From a virus: a stretch of 22,359 nt of DNA. This document shows, one piece after another, positions 13,959-21,076 of this stretch; positions within the stretch are counted from its first letter, which is position 1; each line of letters begins with the position of its first letter. Made by a program: the position numbers and the translations under genes. Location of the stretch: IMG/VR virus record IMGVR_UViG_3300032309_000732, positions 1-22,359 of that record; one strand, 5' to 3'. The notes under the pieces are model-generated. The model did not search any database. It saw nothing but the letters and a program-made list of their open reading frames with translations, and had not been told where the DNA came from.

Positions 13959-14671
13959 ACTATACGCAATATATCACTGAATTAAAACTTCAACTGCAAT
14001 ACCATTCTGAGTTGAATCCTAAACTATGGGATGATTTCCAATTAAAATCTCAAGTAAGAGACAAACTACTTCAGTTTGCAGAAGTGTGGAGAGAATTTGC
14101 TAAAATACCTAAAAACGCTGTCAAAGAAGTTATCCTTCTCGGGGGAAACGCTAATTACAATTATACTGATATGTCTGACCTTGACGTACATTTGGTCGTT
14201 GACAAGTCTTTAATTGCTAAAGATAATCCATTATTAGATGACTACCTACAAGACAAAAAACAAATGTGGACGATGGCTCATAAGATAACCATCCTTGGAT
14301 ATGGACTAGAACCATACGCACAAGATGAGTCTGTACAATACCCAAAGAATCAAGGCGTATATTCATTAACAAACAATGAATGGATCTGCAAACCAGTATT
14401 CATTGGTGATGAGATGATTAAGGACCCATACCTTAAGAAAAAGGTTAAGTTCTATATGCATATGATAGATGACATGATTAAAAACCATGTAGACCTTGAC
14501 ACAGTAAAATACTTCAAAGAAAAACTTAGAGACATGAGAGGTGCTGCCATTAAACGTGGTGGAGAGTTTTCTTTCGAGAACCTAGTCTTTAAAGAACTAC
14601 GCAACCAAGGATACTTAGATAAACTATCCGCCTATCAAAGAACTAATCAAGATCAAGAATTGAGTTTATAA
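13955..14671 (+). CDS. Pol-beta-type nucleotidyltransferase with capsid-targeting N-terminus
   Basis: 238 aa. LLGGNANYNYTDMSDLDVHLVVD (61-83) is a pol-beta superfamily active-site pattern: GGN, then S-D-L-D with metal ligands D75 and D77. The third acidic residue is probably in the following strand (around ILGYGLEPYAQD), but I cannot place it firmly. Proteins of this type transfer NMP to RNA, small molecules or proteins; the substrate is unknown. The N-terminus MNYTQYITE-L fits the packaged-protein tag with one residue fewer, so it may be cut after E9 and injected. The C-terminal half (about 150-238) is helical and basic. The gene is joined to the preceding one by ATGA and precedes a likely transcription boundary. 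Confidence 0.78.
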   Translation: MNYTQYITELKLQLQYHSELNPKLWDDFQLKSQVRDKLLQFAEVWREFAKIPKNAVKEVILLGGNANYNYTDMSDLDVHLVVDKSLIAKDNPLLDDYLQDKKQMWTMAHKITILGYGLEPYAQDESVQYPKNQGVYSLTNNEWICKPVFIGDEMIKDPYLKKKVKFYMHMIDDMIKNHVDLDTVKYFKEKLRDMRGAAIKRGGEFSFENLVFKELRNQGYLDKLSAYQRTNQDQELSL

Positions 14672-14672
14672 T

Positions 14673-14701
14673 TGTACTTTAATTAACGCCTGAGGTATAA
14701 T
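14673..14701 (+). promoter_or_regulatory. Promoter-like element, copy 1 (TGTACTTTAATT-N11-TATAAT)
   Basis: TGTACTTTAATT (14673-14684), 11 nt, then a perfect -10 box TATAAT (14696-14701), in the gap before a gene starting at 14707. TTGTAC at 14672-14677 could be a -35 box with an 18-nt spacer. The same arrangement with identical spacing occurs before the primase gene. The start site would fall at or beside the ATG. Confidence 0.7.
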
Positions 14702-14706
14702 ACATT

Positions 14707-14940
14707 ATGAAGTATTTTGATATCAAGTGGATCTCCACTGCCCTTTTTATATTCTGCGGAACATTAGTAGCTTTGAAGCTACCATATATGCAATATGCCT
14801 TTCCAGGCTTTATCATAGCCCATGGTATATTGGCACACCACTTCTATAGAGTACATCCAAATAAACCATTATTGATTCAAAACATCTATTTCTTTTTCTT
14901 AAACACTGCAGCCAGTTACATTTGGCTATTCAAAGGATAA
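14707..14940 (+). CDS. Small integral membrane protein, unknown function
   Basis: 77 aa. Three hydrophobic segments are visible: WISTALFIFCGTLVAL (9-24), YAFPGFIIAHGILAHHF (31-47, with two His) and IYFFFLNTAASYIWLF (60-75). Positively charged residues lie in the connecting parts. I do not recognise the family; a holin would be a candidate on size alone, but the three-helix pattern and position beside the co-chaperonin gene do not establish it. It has no evident ribosome binding site and lies directly after a promoter-like element, so its message might be leaderless. Confidence 0.6.
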   Translation: MKYFDIKWISTALFIFCGTLVALKLPYMQYAFPGFIIAHGILAHHFYRVHPNKPLLIQNIYFFFLNTAASYIWLFKG

Positions 14941-14942
14941 TC

Positions 14943-15209
14943 ATGACATTTAAACCATTAGGCAAGAAAGTATTAGTAGCAGAAAATAAGCGCGAGAGTC
15001 AAACAGCTTCAGGTATTATACTTGAAGGGACCCAGGGCCTAGGAGAGTCAAAGACTGGTACTGTGATGGCAATCGGCCCAGAGGTGACCCAAGTGCAGGT
15101 GGGAGACAAGATCCTATTGGAATGGAATAAAGCCGCAGTAACTACTGTAGATGGCGCGCAACGTGTAATCATCTTAGAAGAAAACATCGTAGCAGTATTA
15201 GATAATTAA
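14943..15209 (+). CDS. groES: Co-chaperonin, GroES / T4 gp31-like
   Basis: 88 aa from ATG 14943, with AAAGGA 5-6 nt upstream and 2 nt after the previous stop; an in-frame ATG at 14922 would overlap that gene and has poorer support. The GroES fold is clear: KPLGKKVLV at the start, a mobile-loop-like segment RESQTASGIILEGTQG (17-32, whose GIIL corresponds to GIVL of GroES, contacting GroEL), GTVMAIGP and VGDKILLEW. The section between GP and VGDK is only about 7 residues, so the roof hairpin of bacterial GroES is missing, as in T4 gp31, which replaces GroES so that the host GroEL can fold the large major capsid protein gp23. It probably has the same task here. Confidence 0.88.
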   Translation: MTFKPLGKKVLVAENKRESQTASGIILEGTQGLGESKTGTVMAIGPEVTQVQVGDKILLEWNKAAVTTVDGAQRVIILEENIVAVLDN

Positions 15210-15238
15210 TGTACTTTAATTGAGTTGTATTATATAAT
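15210..15238 (+). promoter_or_regulatory. Promoter-like element, copy 2 (TGTACTTTAATT-N11-TATAAT)
   Basis: The same 12-mer TGTACTTTAATT (15210-15221), an 11-nt spacer of different sequence, then TATAAT (15233-15238). It occupies the 35-nt gap between the co-chaperonin gene and the primase gene, and the -10 box ends 6 nt before the primase ATG. Confidence 0.72.
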
Positions 15239-15244
15239 GGGTCT

Positions 15245-16252
15245 ATGTTATACATTGATGCAAAATACGTAGGTCAAATCTCCTACAAACTCCGCAACTT
15301 TAAAAAGAAGAATGACTACTATTGGAACTTTAGTTGTCCGATATGTGGTGACTCCAAGAAGAACGAACTCAAAGCTCGAGGCTTTGTCTATAAGAACCAA
15401 GACAGACTAGTCTATAAGTGTCATAACTGTGGTGTATCCACATCTATCGGCGGGTTATTAAAGCAACTTGATCCGTTAGTCTATAATGAGTATGTGTTAG
15501 AACGCTATAAAGAAAATACTTCTAAACACATGCCTCATGCTAATGTCAAAGAAGTGGTACCAGAGATTGCACCTGAAATAAGCACTGATCTTGTAAAAGC
15601 TGGTGCACAGTCTATACAATCTAATCAAGAAGCATTACAATACGTGATGTCTCGTAAGATCCCAGCTGAACGCTGGAAAGATCTATATTATGTGCCTAAG
15701 TTTAAAGAGTTTGTTAATAACCTTAAGTATACATTTCCCGATACAACATACGATGCACCAAGATTAATCATCCCATTCTTTGATGAAGACGGTAAGTGCA
15801 TAGCGTTTCAAGGCAGAGCATTCGGCAAAGAGATGCCTAAGTATGTGACCATCAAGCTTAATGAGAAGAAAGAAAAGATCTATGGCCTTGATCGCATGGA
15901 TCATAACAAACGAATCTATGTAACAGAAGGTCCTATCGATTCTATGTTTATCCCTAATGCTATCGCTGTCGCTGGTGCAGGGTTCGATACTAAGTTCATC
16001 GATGCTATCAAAGATAATGCTACATTGATAATGGATAATGAACCAAGGTCTAAAGAGATTACCAAGTTTATTGAGAAGCTTATAGATAATAATTATACAG
16101 TATGTCTATGGCCAGATACCATACAAGAGAAAGATATCAATGAGATGGTATTAGCGGGAAAACCTATAGAGTCAATCATGAATACTATAAATACAAATAC
16201 CTTCCAAGGCATGGAAGCTAAATTGCAATTTACTCAATGGAGAAAGTGTTGA
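15245..16252 (+). CDS. DNA primase, T4 gp61-like
   Basis: 335 aa, close to the 342 aa of T4 gp61. Primase makes the RNA primers for lagging-strand synthesis and works with the gp41-type helicase. An N-terminal zinc-binding domain has C31-P-I-C34 and C59-H-N-C62. A Toprim-like catalytic domain follows, with RLIIPFFDEDG (173-183), AFQGRAFG (187-194), the glutamate motif YVTEGPIDSMF (225-235, E228), AVAGAG, and the acidic LIMDNEP (261-267, D264). It stands alone behind a promoter-like element, with no clear ribosome binding site. The 3' end overlaps the epimerase start as TTGA. Confidence 0.88.
   Translation: MLYIDAKYVGQISYKLRNFKKKNDYYWNFSCPICGDSKKNELKARGFVYKNQDRLVYKCHNCGVSTSIGGLLKQLDPLVYNEYVLERYKENTSKHMPHANVKEVVPEIAPEISTDLVKAGAQSIQSNQEALQYVMSRKIPAERWKDLYYVPKFKEFVNNLKYTFPDTTYDAPRLIIPFFDEDGKCIAFQGRAFGKEMPKYVTIKLNEKKEKIYGLDRMDHNKRIYVTEGPIDSMFIPNAIAVAGAGFDTKFIDAIKDNATLIMDNEPRSKEITKFIEKLIDNNYTVCLWPDTIQEKDINEMVLAGKPIESIMNTINTNTFQGMEAKLQFTQWRKC
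16186..16193 (+). promoter_or_regulatory. Possible late promoter TATAAATA inside the primase gene
   Basis: Exact TATAAATA near the 3' end of the primase gene, about 45-55 nt before the epimerase start. It encodes part of NTINTN in the primase, so chance is possible in this AT-rich DNA. If used, it would make the two glycan-type genes late. Confidence 0.35.
16239..16242 (+). promoter_or_regulatory. Shine-Dalgarno GGAG favouring the TTG start at 16249
   Basis: GGAG stands 6 nt before the TTG at 16249. The ATG at 16237 overlaps it and has no ribosome binding site of its own. The TTG start gives MKVLITG, a usual beginning for this enzyme family. Confidence 0.5.
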
Positions 16253-17118
16253 AAGTATTAATCACAGGAGTTACTGGTTATATTGGCTCTCACCTAGCAA
16301 AGGTGTTATATGAAGCAGGTCACCACATCGTAGGTCTAGATTTAGAATGGAAGAAGCATAATGATGTAAGTAGATACTGTCATCGCATCCTTATCAAAGA
16401 CGTTACAAAGCACATATGTGATGAAGACTACGATGTCATCGTTCATCTTGCTGGATTAATTCAAGTAGAAGAAAGCGTTGCACACCCCACAAAGTACTAC
16501 TCAACAAATCTTGGTGGTACTGTTAACATGTTAAGACAAAATGTTAATGGAGACCCTCACTTTATATTTGCATCTACAGCTGGAGCATTTGATGCACAGT
16601 CACCGTATGCAAGGTCTAAGCTAGCAGCAGAAGACGTTATCAAAGAAAAATCAAAGAACTATACTATATTTAGATTCTTTAACGTAGCAGGTTCTGATGG
16701 TATGCATAGACAAGTTGGTAGAGCATCACACTTAATTCGCATCGCTGCTGAAGCTGCAGCTGGTAAACGAGACTATATGTCAATTTATGGAGAAGACTAT
16801 GATACACCAGATGGTAGTTGTGTTAGGGATTATATCCACGTTGTGGATCTTGTTAACGCTATTCGTGATACGATTAAGCATGGTGCCTTTAACACGCCAT
16901 ATGAATGTATTGGTTCGGGCCAAGGCTACTCGGTCAAAGAAGTAGTTAAGGCCATGAAAGATGTTACAAATCAAGACTTTACGGTAAAGATGGCGGGTCG
17001 TAGAGATGGAGATCCAGCTTCTTTAGCAATTGATAATCAATTCAATCTGTTGCATCCACAATATCAACTAAAAGATATGTGTCTGTCGGCATATAATATT
17101 GAGAACAGAAAGGTATAA
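16249..17118 (+). CDS. NAD-dependent epimerase/dehydratase (GalE-like, extended SDR)
   Basis: 289 aa from TTG 16249 (293 from ATG 16237). The Rossmann NAD-binding motif is ITGVTGYIGSH. The catalytic set is S/T in FASTAG with YARSK (Tyr124 and Lys128 by ATG numbering). YGEDYDTPDGSCVRDYIHVVDL is the substrate-binding and dimer segment typical of UDP-glucose/UDP-GlcNAc 4-epimerases. It would interconvert or modify a nucleotide sugar in the cytoplasm. At about 290 aa it is shorter than GalE (about 335-340), missing mainly part of the C-terminal substrate domain. The next gene is a cytidylyltransferase, so the pair may make or divert an activated sugar or polyol for a surface glycan or phage glycosylation. 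TTGA coupling joins it to primase. Confidence 0.83.
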   Translation: MKVLITGVTGYIGSHLAKVLYEAGHHIVGLDLEWKKHNDVSRYCHRILIKDVTKHICDEDYDVIVHLAGLIQVEESVAHPTKYYSTNLGGTVNMLRQNVNGDPHFIFASTAGAFDAQSPYARSKLAAEDVIKEKSKNYTIFRFFNVAGSDGMHRQVGRASHLIRIAAEAAAGKRDYMSIYGEDYDTPDGSCVRDYIHVVDLVNAIRDTIKHGAFNTPYECIGSGQGYSVKEVVKAMKDVTNQDFTVKMAGRRDGDPASLAIDNQFNLLHPQYQLKDMCLSAYNIENRKV

Positions 17119-17120
17119 AT

Positions 17121-17537
17121 ATGAAAATAGGTTTCACTGCTTCTACCTTTGATTTATTACATGCTGGTCATATAAGTATGTTAAGGGAAGCAAAAGAGAA
17201 TTGTGATTACCTAATATGTGGTCTTCAGATCGACCCTTCTGTTGATAGACCAACTAAGAACTCACCTATCCAAACAATAGTAGAGAGACAAGTACAGCTA
17301 TCAGCAGTTAAATATGTTGATGAGATCATAGTATATAGGACTGAGCAAGATCTAGAAGATATACTTGAGATGTATCATATAGATATAAGAATACTCGGTG
17401 ATGAATACAGAGACAAAGACTTTACAGGTAAAGACATCTGCAAGAAACGTGGTATCCAACTCTACTTCAATAAGAGAGACCATCGCTTCTCATCATCTGA
17501 GCTAAGAAGACAAGTAATAGATAAATCTAAAATTTAA
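17121..17537 (+). CDS. Cytidylyltransferase, glycerol-3-phosphate cytidylyltransferase-like (TagD family)
   Basis: 138 aa, near the 129 aa of TagD. The HxGH motif is intact: ASTFDLLHAGHISMLREAK, with HAGH at residues 15-18. RFSSSELRRQV near the end corresponds to the RTxGISTTxLK-type second signature. Known members activate glycerol-3-phosphate, ribitol-phosphate or related polyols with CTP, or ADP/CDP-activate heptose-like sugars. The substrate is not readable here. It begins 2 nt after the epimerase stop, so the two genes are probably one functional pair. Unlike the nucleotidyltransferases at 1480 and 4317, it has no capsid-targeting N-terminus, consistent with a job inside the infected cell. 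Confidence 0.83.
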   Translation: MKIGFTASTFDLLHAGHISMLREAKENCDYLICGLQIDPSVDRPTKNSPIQTIVERQVQLSAVKYVDEIIVYRTEQDLEDILEMYHIDIRILGDEYRDKDFTGKDICKKRGIQLYFNKRDHRFSSSELRRQVIDKSKI

Positions 17538-17548
17538 TTGGAGTAATA

Positions 17549-19333
17549 ATGACTGACGAAGTCCACGGTATTAAGGTAGACTATTCACGCGACTCATTGT
17601 TCGATGAGTTAGGAATGATTAGGTTAAAAGAGTCATACATGGCAGACGGTGAAGTAAGTCCTCAAGAAAGATTTGCATTCGTATCAAGCAAATTCGCAAC
17701 AGACAAATTTCATGCACAAAGATTATACGAGTATAGCAGTAAGCATTGGTTGTCATATGCTACTCCTATCCTTTCATTTGGCAGATCCAAACGAGGATTA
17801 CCTATATCATGTTTTTTAAACTTTATTGAAGATACGGCCGAAGGCCTAGTGGAGAATTTAAGTGAGACTAATTGGTTATCTATGCTTGGGGGTGGTGTTG
17901 GTATTGGCTTTGGAATCAGGTCTGCTGATGATAAGTCTACTGGCGTTATGCCTCATCTTAAAATGTATGATGCTAGCTCTCTTGCTTATCGTCAAGGCCG
18001 TACTCGTCGCGGCAGTTATGCTGCTTACTTGGATATTTCACACCCTGACATTCTAATGTTCCTTGAGATGCGTAAGCCTACAGGTGACCAGAACATGCGT
18101 TGCTTGAACTTACATCATGGTGTAAACATTCCTGATGCATTCATGGAGATCATTGAGAACTGCATGAAAGATCCTGACGCAAATGATGATTGGGAATTAA
18201 GAGACCCACATTCAGGTGAATTAAGAGAAACTGTATCTGCAAAAGAATTATGGCAAAAGCTATTAGAACTACGTATGACTACAGGAGAACCATATCTACA
18301 CTTCATTGATGAGTCTAATAGAAAGATGCCTCAATGGTTAAAAGACAAAGGTTTGAAGATACACCAATCTAACCTATGTTCAGAGATTATTCTACCTACT
18401 AATGAGAAGAGGACAGCTGTTTGTTGTCTATCTAGTTTAAACTTGGAGTATTATGATGATTGGAAAAATGATAAACTTTTTCTTAAAGATGTTGCAGAGA
18501 TGTTGGATAATGTGTTACAATATTTTATTGACACTGCTCCTTCTAGTATTAAGCGTGCTCGTTATTCTGCTTCTCGTGAGCGGAGCATTGGCATTGGTGC
18601 TCTTGGCTGGCATGCTTTGCTTCAGCGAAAAAACACTCCCTGGGAGAGTGCGATGGCAACCGGACTTAACAAACAAATCTTCAACCACATTAGATCAAGC
18701 CTTGATAAAGCAAATCAACAGTTGGGTAAAGAACGTGGCGAAGCTCCCGATGCCGAAGGTACTGGAAACCGTTTTTCTCATCTTATGGCTATTGCTCCCA
18801 ATGCTAGCTCTTCTATTCTTATGGGAAATACATCTCCATCTATTGAGCCATTCAGAGCTAATGCCTACCGCCAAGATACTCTATCAGGATCTCACTTACA
18901 CAAGAACCAATATTTAGATAAAATTATTAAGGAAAAAGCTAATGATAAATATGATGAGATTTGGTCTTCGATTATTGCAAATGATGGTTCAGTTCAACAT
19001 CTGGATATACTTGACGATTGGACCAAAGATGTGTTCAAGACTTCTATGGAGATTGACCAACGATGGGTGGTCCAACATGCGGCAGATCGTCAAGAGTACA
19101 TCGACCAAGCACAAAGCTTAAACGTATTCTTTAGACCTGATAGCAATATCAAGTATGTTCATGCAGTACATTTCCAAGCGTGGAAACAAAAACTAAAAAC
19201 AATGTATTATTGCAGATCTGATAAGATCGCTAAGGCCGACAAAGTATCTAAACGTATTGAACGTGAAGTCATCGCTGAGATTGATTTAAAAGCAATGACC
19301 GAAGGTGAAACATGTTTAGCTTGCGAAGGTTAA
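17549..19333 (+). CDS. nrdA: Ribonucleoside-diphosphate reductase, large (alpha) subunit
   Basis: 594 aa. Class I alpha subunit: it reduces NDPs to dNDPs for phage DNA synthesis. The redox cysteine pair is C88 (ISCFLN) and C292 (TAVCCLSSLN), the catalytic site is N275-L-C277-S-E279, the radical-transfer tyrosines are Y553-Y554 and the C-terminal shuttle pair is C589-L-A-C592. All needed residues appear present. The N-terminal ATP-cone allosteric domain is absent, which shortens the protein relative to E. coli NrdA (761 aa) and suggests loss of dATP feedback control. GGAG precedes the ATG by 7 nt. Codon use is patchy: stretches near 17940-18060, 18530-18630 and 18770-18840 favour CTT and CGT over the TTA and AGA common elsewhere. 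Confidence 0.93.
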   Translation: MTDEVHGIKVDYSRDSLFDELGMIRLKESYMADGEVSPQERFAFVSSKFATDKFHAQRLYEYSSKHWLSYATPILSFGRSKRGLPISCFLNFIEDTAEGLVENLSETNWLSMLGGGVGIGFGIRSADDKSTGVMPHLKMYDASSLAYRQGRTRRGSYAAYLDISHPDILMFLEMRKPTGDQNMRCLNLHHGVNIPDAFMEIIENCMKDPDANDDWELRDPHSGELRETVSAKELWQKLLELRMTTGEPYLHFIDESNRKMPQWLKDKGLKIHQSNLCSEIILPTNEKRTAVCCLSSLNLEYYDDWKNDKLFLKDVAEMLDNVLQYFIDTAPSSIKRARYSASRERSIGIGALGWHALLQRKNTPWESAMATGLNKQIFNHIRSSLDKANQQLGKERGEAPDAEGTGNRFSHLMAIAPNASSSILMGNTSPSIEPFRANAYRQDTLSGSHLHKNQYLDKIIKEKANDKYDEIWSSIIANDGSVQHLDILDDWTKDVFKTSMEIDQRWVVQHAADRQEYIDQAQSLNVFFRPDSNIKYVHAVHFQAWKQKLKTMYYCRSDKIAKADKVSKRIEREVIAEIDLKAMTEGETCLACEG

Positions 19334-19347
19334 TTAAAAGGGGAAAT

Positions 19348-20094
19348 ATGAAGAAGTTATTAGTACTAGCATTATTAGCATTTGCGTCAGTAGCATCAGC
19401 AAATGATATCGATACAAAGTGTAAGCAGCATGTAATCTATGGTGCACCAGTTAAAGCTGAAGGTAATAACCAATACCTATGTCGTACAGCTTATGCAGTA
19501 AATTATAACTATAGCACAAAGGTTGCATTCTATGCAGTAGAACATATTACTGTACAAAACCTTACTAAAACTGCTGCACGTAAAGATGACTTTAGAGAAG
19601 ATCCAGAAGTACCTGTGCAACACAGAGCAACATTAGCAGATTATACTGGTATGGGTTTTGATCGTGGGCATGTTGCTCCTGCAGCGGATATGACGTTTGA
19701 TGCTAAGGCAATGTCTGAATCATTCTATTTAACTAATATGATGCCTCAAGTTCCTGGTAATAATCGTGGAATTTGGAAATACCTTGAAGAAAATGTTAGG
19801 TACTGGGTACAAGTTAAAGGTGAAGTGTATGTGATTACTGGTACTTTATTTGAAGGTCAACCAAAGATGATGAATAAGGTATCTATCCCATCTCATGTAT
19901 ATAAGATAGCGATCGACCCTAAATCTGGTAAACAAATCGCGTATCTATTCCCTAATGAAAAACTAGATCCTAAGTTAATTGATAATTATGCAGTGTCTGT
20001 TGCATCTATCGAACAAAAGACTGGTATCAATTTCTCACCAACATTAACAAACAATGCAGCAGAAAAAGCTGTATTAAAATTGAAAGACTTTTAA
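19348..20094 (+). CDS. Secreted DNA/RNA non-specific endonuclease (NUC1/EndA-like)
   Basis: 248 aa from ATG 19348, preceded by AAGGGG; an upstream in-frame ATG at 19312 would overlap nrdA and bury the signal peptide. MKKLLVLALLAFASVASA (1-18) is a typical Sec signal, cleaved before ND. The betabetaalpha-metal nuclease core has GFDRGHVAPAADM (103-115), with catalytic H108, followed by YLTNMMPQ and GNNRGIWKYLEE, containing the metal-binding Asn and Glu. Such enzymes cut DNA and RNA without sequence preference using Mg2+. Export would keep it away from replicating phage DNA in the cytoplasm. Its position between nrdA and nrdB hints at a nucleotide-scavenging or exclusion role; this is inference. 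Confidence 0.87.
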   Translation: MKKLLVLALLAFASVASANDIDTKCKQHVIYGAPVKAEGNNQYLCRTAYAVNYNYSTKVAFYAVEHITVQNLTKTAARKDDFREDPEVPVQHRATLADYTGMGFDRGHVAPAADMTFDAKAMSESFYLTNMMPQVPGNNRGIWKYLEENVRYWVQVKGEVYVITGTLFEGQPKMMNKVSIPSHVYKIAIDPKSGKQIAYLFPNEKLDPKLIDNYAVSVASIEQKTGINFSPTLTNNAAEKAVLKLKDF

Positions 20095-20095
20095 T

Positions 20096-21076
20096 ATGTC
20101 ACATAAACTAACTGACACACGAGAATATTTTAAGCCATTCAATTATGCATGGGCTTATGATGCATGGTTAAAACATGAACAAGCACATTGGCTTCATACA
20201 GAAGTTCCTATGGCAGAAGATGTAAAAGATTGGAAGAAGAAATTAACTAAGGAAGAAAAACTATTCCTTACTAATATCTTTAGGTTCTTTACACAAGGCG
20301 ACATAGACGTTGCAGGCGGATATGTTAAGAACTATCTACCATATTTCCCACAACCCGAAATACGAATGATGTTGATGGGTTTTGCAGCACGCGAAGCATT
20401 ACATATCGCAGCTTACTCTCATCTTATTGAAACATTAGGTATGCCTGAATCAACTTATAACGAATTCTTGGAATATCAAGAGATGAAGGATAAACATGAT
20501 TATGTCACCGAACTTAGTTCTAAGAATGGAGATCTTTCTAGTACTGCTACTCATATTGCTGTGTTTTCGGCATTTACCGAGGGGATGCAGTTATTCAGTT
20601 CTTTCATTATGCTTCTTAACTTTCCTCGCCACGGTCTTATGAAAGGTATGGGTCAGATCGTTACATGGTCAATCGTAGATGAAACCATGCATGCTGAGAA
20701 CATGATTAAGTTATTTAAGACATTCATCAAAGAGAACAACGAGATCTGGAATGATGATTTGAAGGGTCGCATATATACTATAGCAGAAAAGATGGTGCAA
20801 CTTGAAGATAAGTTTATTGACTTATGTTATCAAGGTGCTAATATGAGGGCGTTAGAGCCAGAAGATGTTAAACAATATATTCGTTACATCGCTGATAGAC
20901 GACTCATCTCATTAGGATTAAAAGGTATTTTTAAAGTTAAAAAGAACCCACTACCATGGGTGGAGGAGATGATTAATGCTCCTGTACATGGTAACTTCTT
21001 TGAGAACCGTGTGACCGACTATGCAAAAGGTGCACTCAAAGGTTCATGGGAAGACGTATGGGGAGGAGCCCAATAA
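20096..21076 (+). CDS. nrdB: Ribonucleoside-diphosphate reductase, small (beta) subunit
   Basis: 326 aa. Ferritin-like beta subunit that generates the radical used by NrdA. Probable dimetal ligands are D69 (TQGD), E100 and H103 (REALHIAAY), E162 (FTEGMQLF), E196 and H199 (VDETMHAE). The radical tyrosine Y107 is present in the E-x-x-H-x-x-x-Y pattern, so a standard class I cofactor is likely. The first ligand's context (TQGDIDVA) differs from E. coli (LLDSIQGR) but agrees with a NrdB branch I know from alphaproteobacteria (TQADVEV). One nucleotide separates it from the nuclease gene. It ends in a TAATG overlap. The stretch near 20550-20640 shows the same atypical codon choice as parts of nrdA. 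Confidence 0.93.
   Translation: MSHKLTDTREYFKPFNYAWAYDAWLKHEQAHWLHTEVPMAEDVKDWKKKLTKEEKLFLTNIFRFFTQGDIDVAGGYVKNYLPYFPQPEIRMMLMGFAAREALHIAAYSHLIETLGMPESTYNEFLEYQEMKDKHDYVTELSSKNGDLSSTATHIAVFSAFTEGMQLFSSFIMLLNFPRHGLMKGMGQIVTWSIVDETMHAENMIKLFKTFIKENNEIWNDDLKGRIYTIAEKMVQLEDKFIDLCYQGANMRALEPEDVKQYIRYIADRRLISLGLKGIFKVKKNPLPWVEEMINAPVHGNFFENRVTDYAKGALKGSWEDVWGGAQ

Noticed and set aside
17114-17121. Exact TATAAATA as a late promoter for the cytidylyltransferase gene
   Set aside because: It overlaps the start codon at 17121, so transcription would begin inside the gene. It may be a chance match or serve later genes.
20297-20305. Loss of the first metal ligand in NrdB compared with E. coli D84
   Set aside because: An Asp in TQGD (residue 69) takes this place in a known NrdB branch, so the site is probably complete.
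17549-21076. Intron or frameshift in nrdA or nrdB
   Set aside because: Both frames are continuous and contain all expected catalytic residues.
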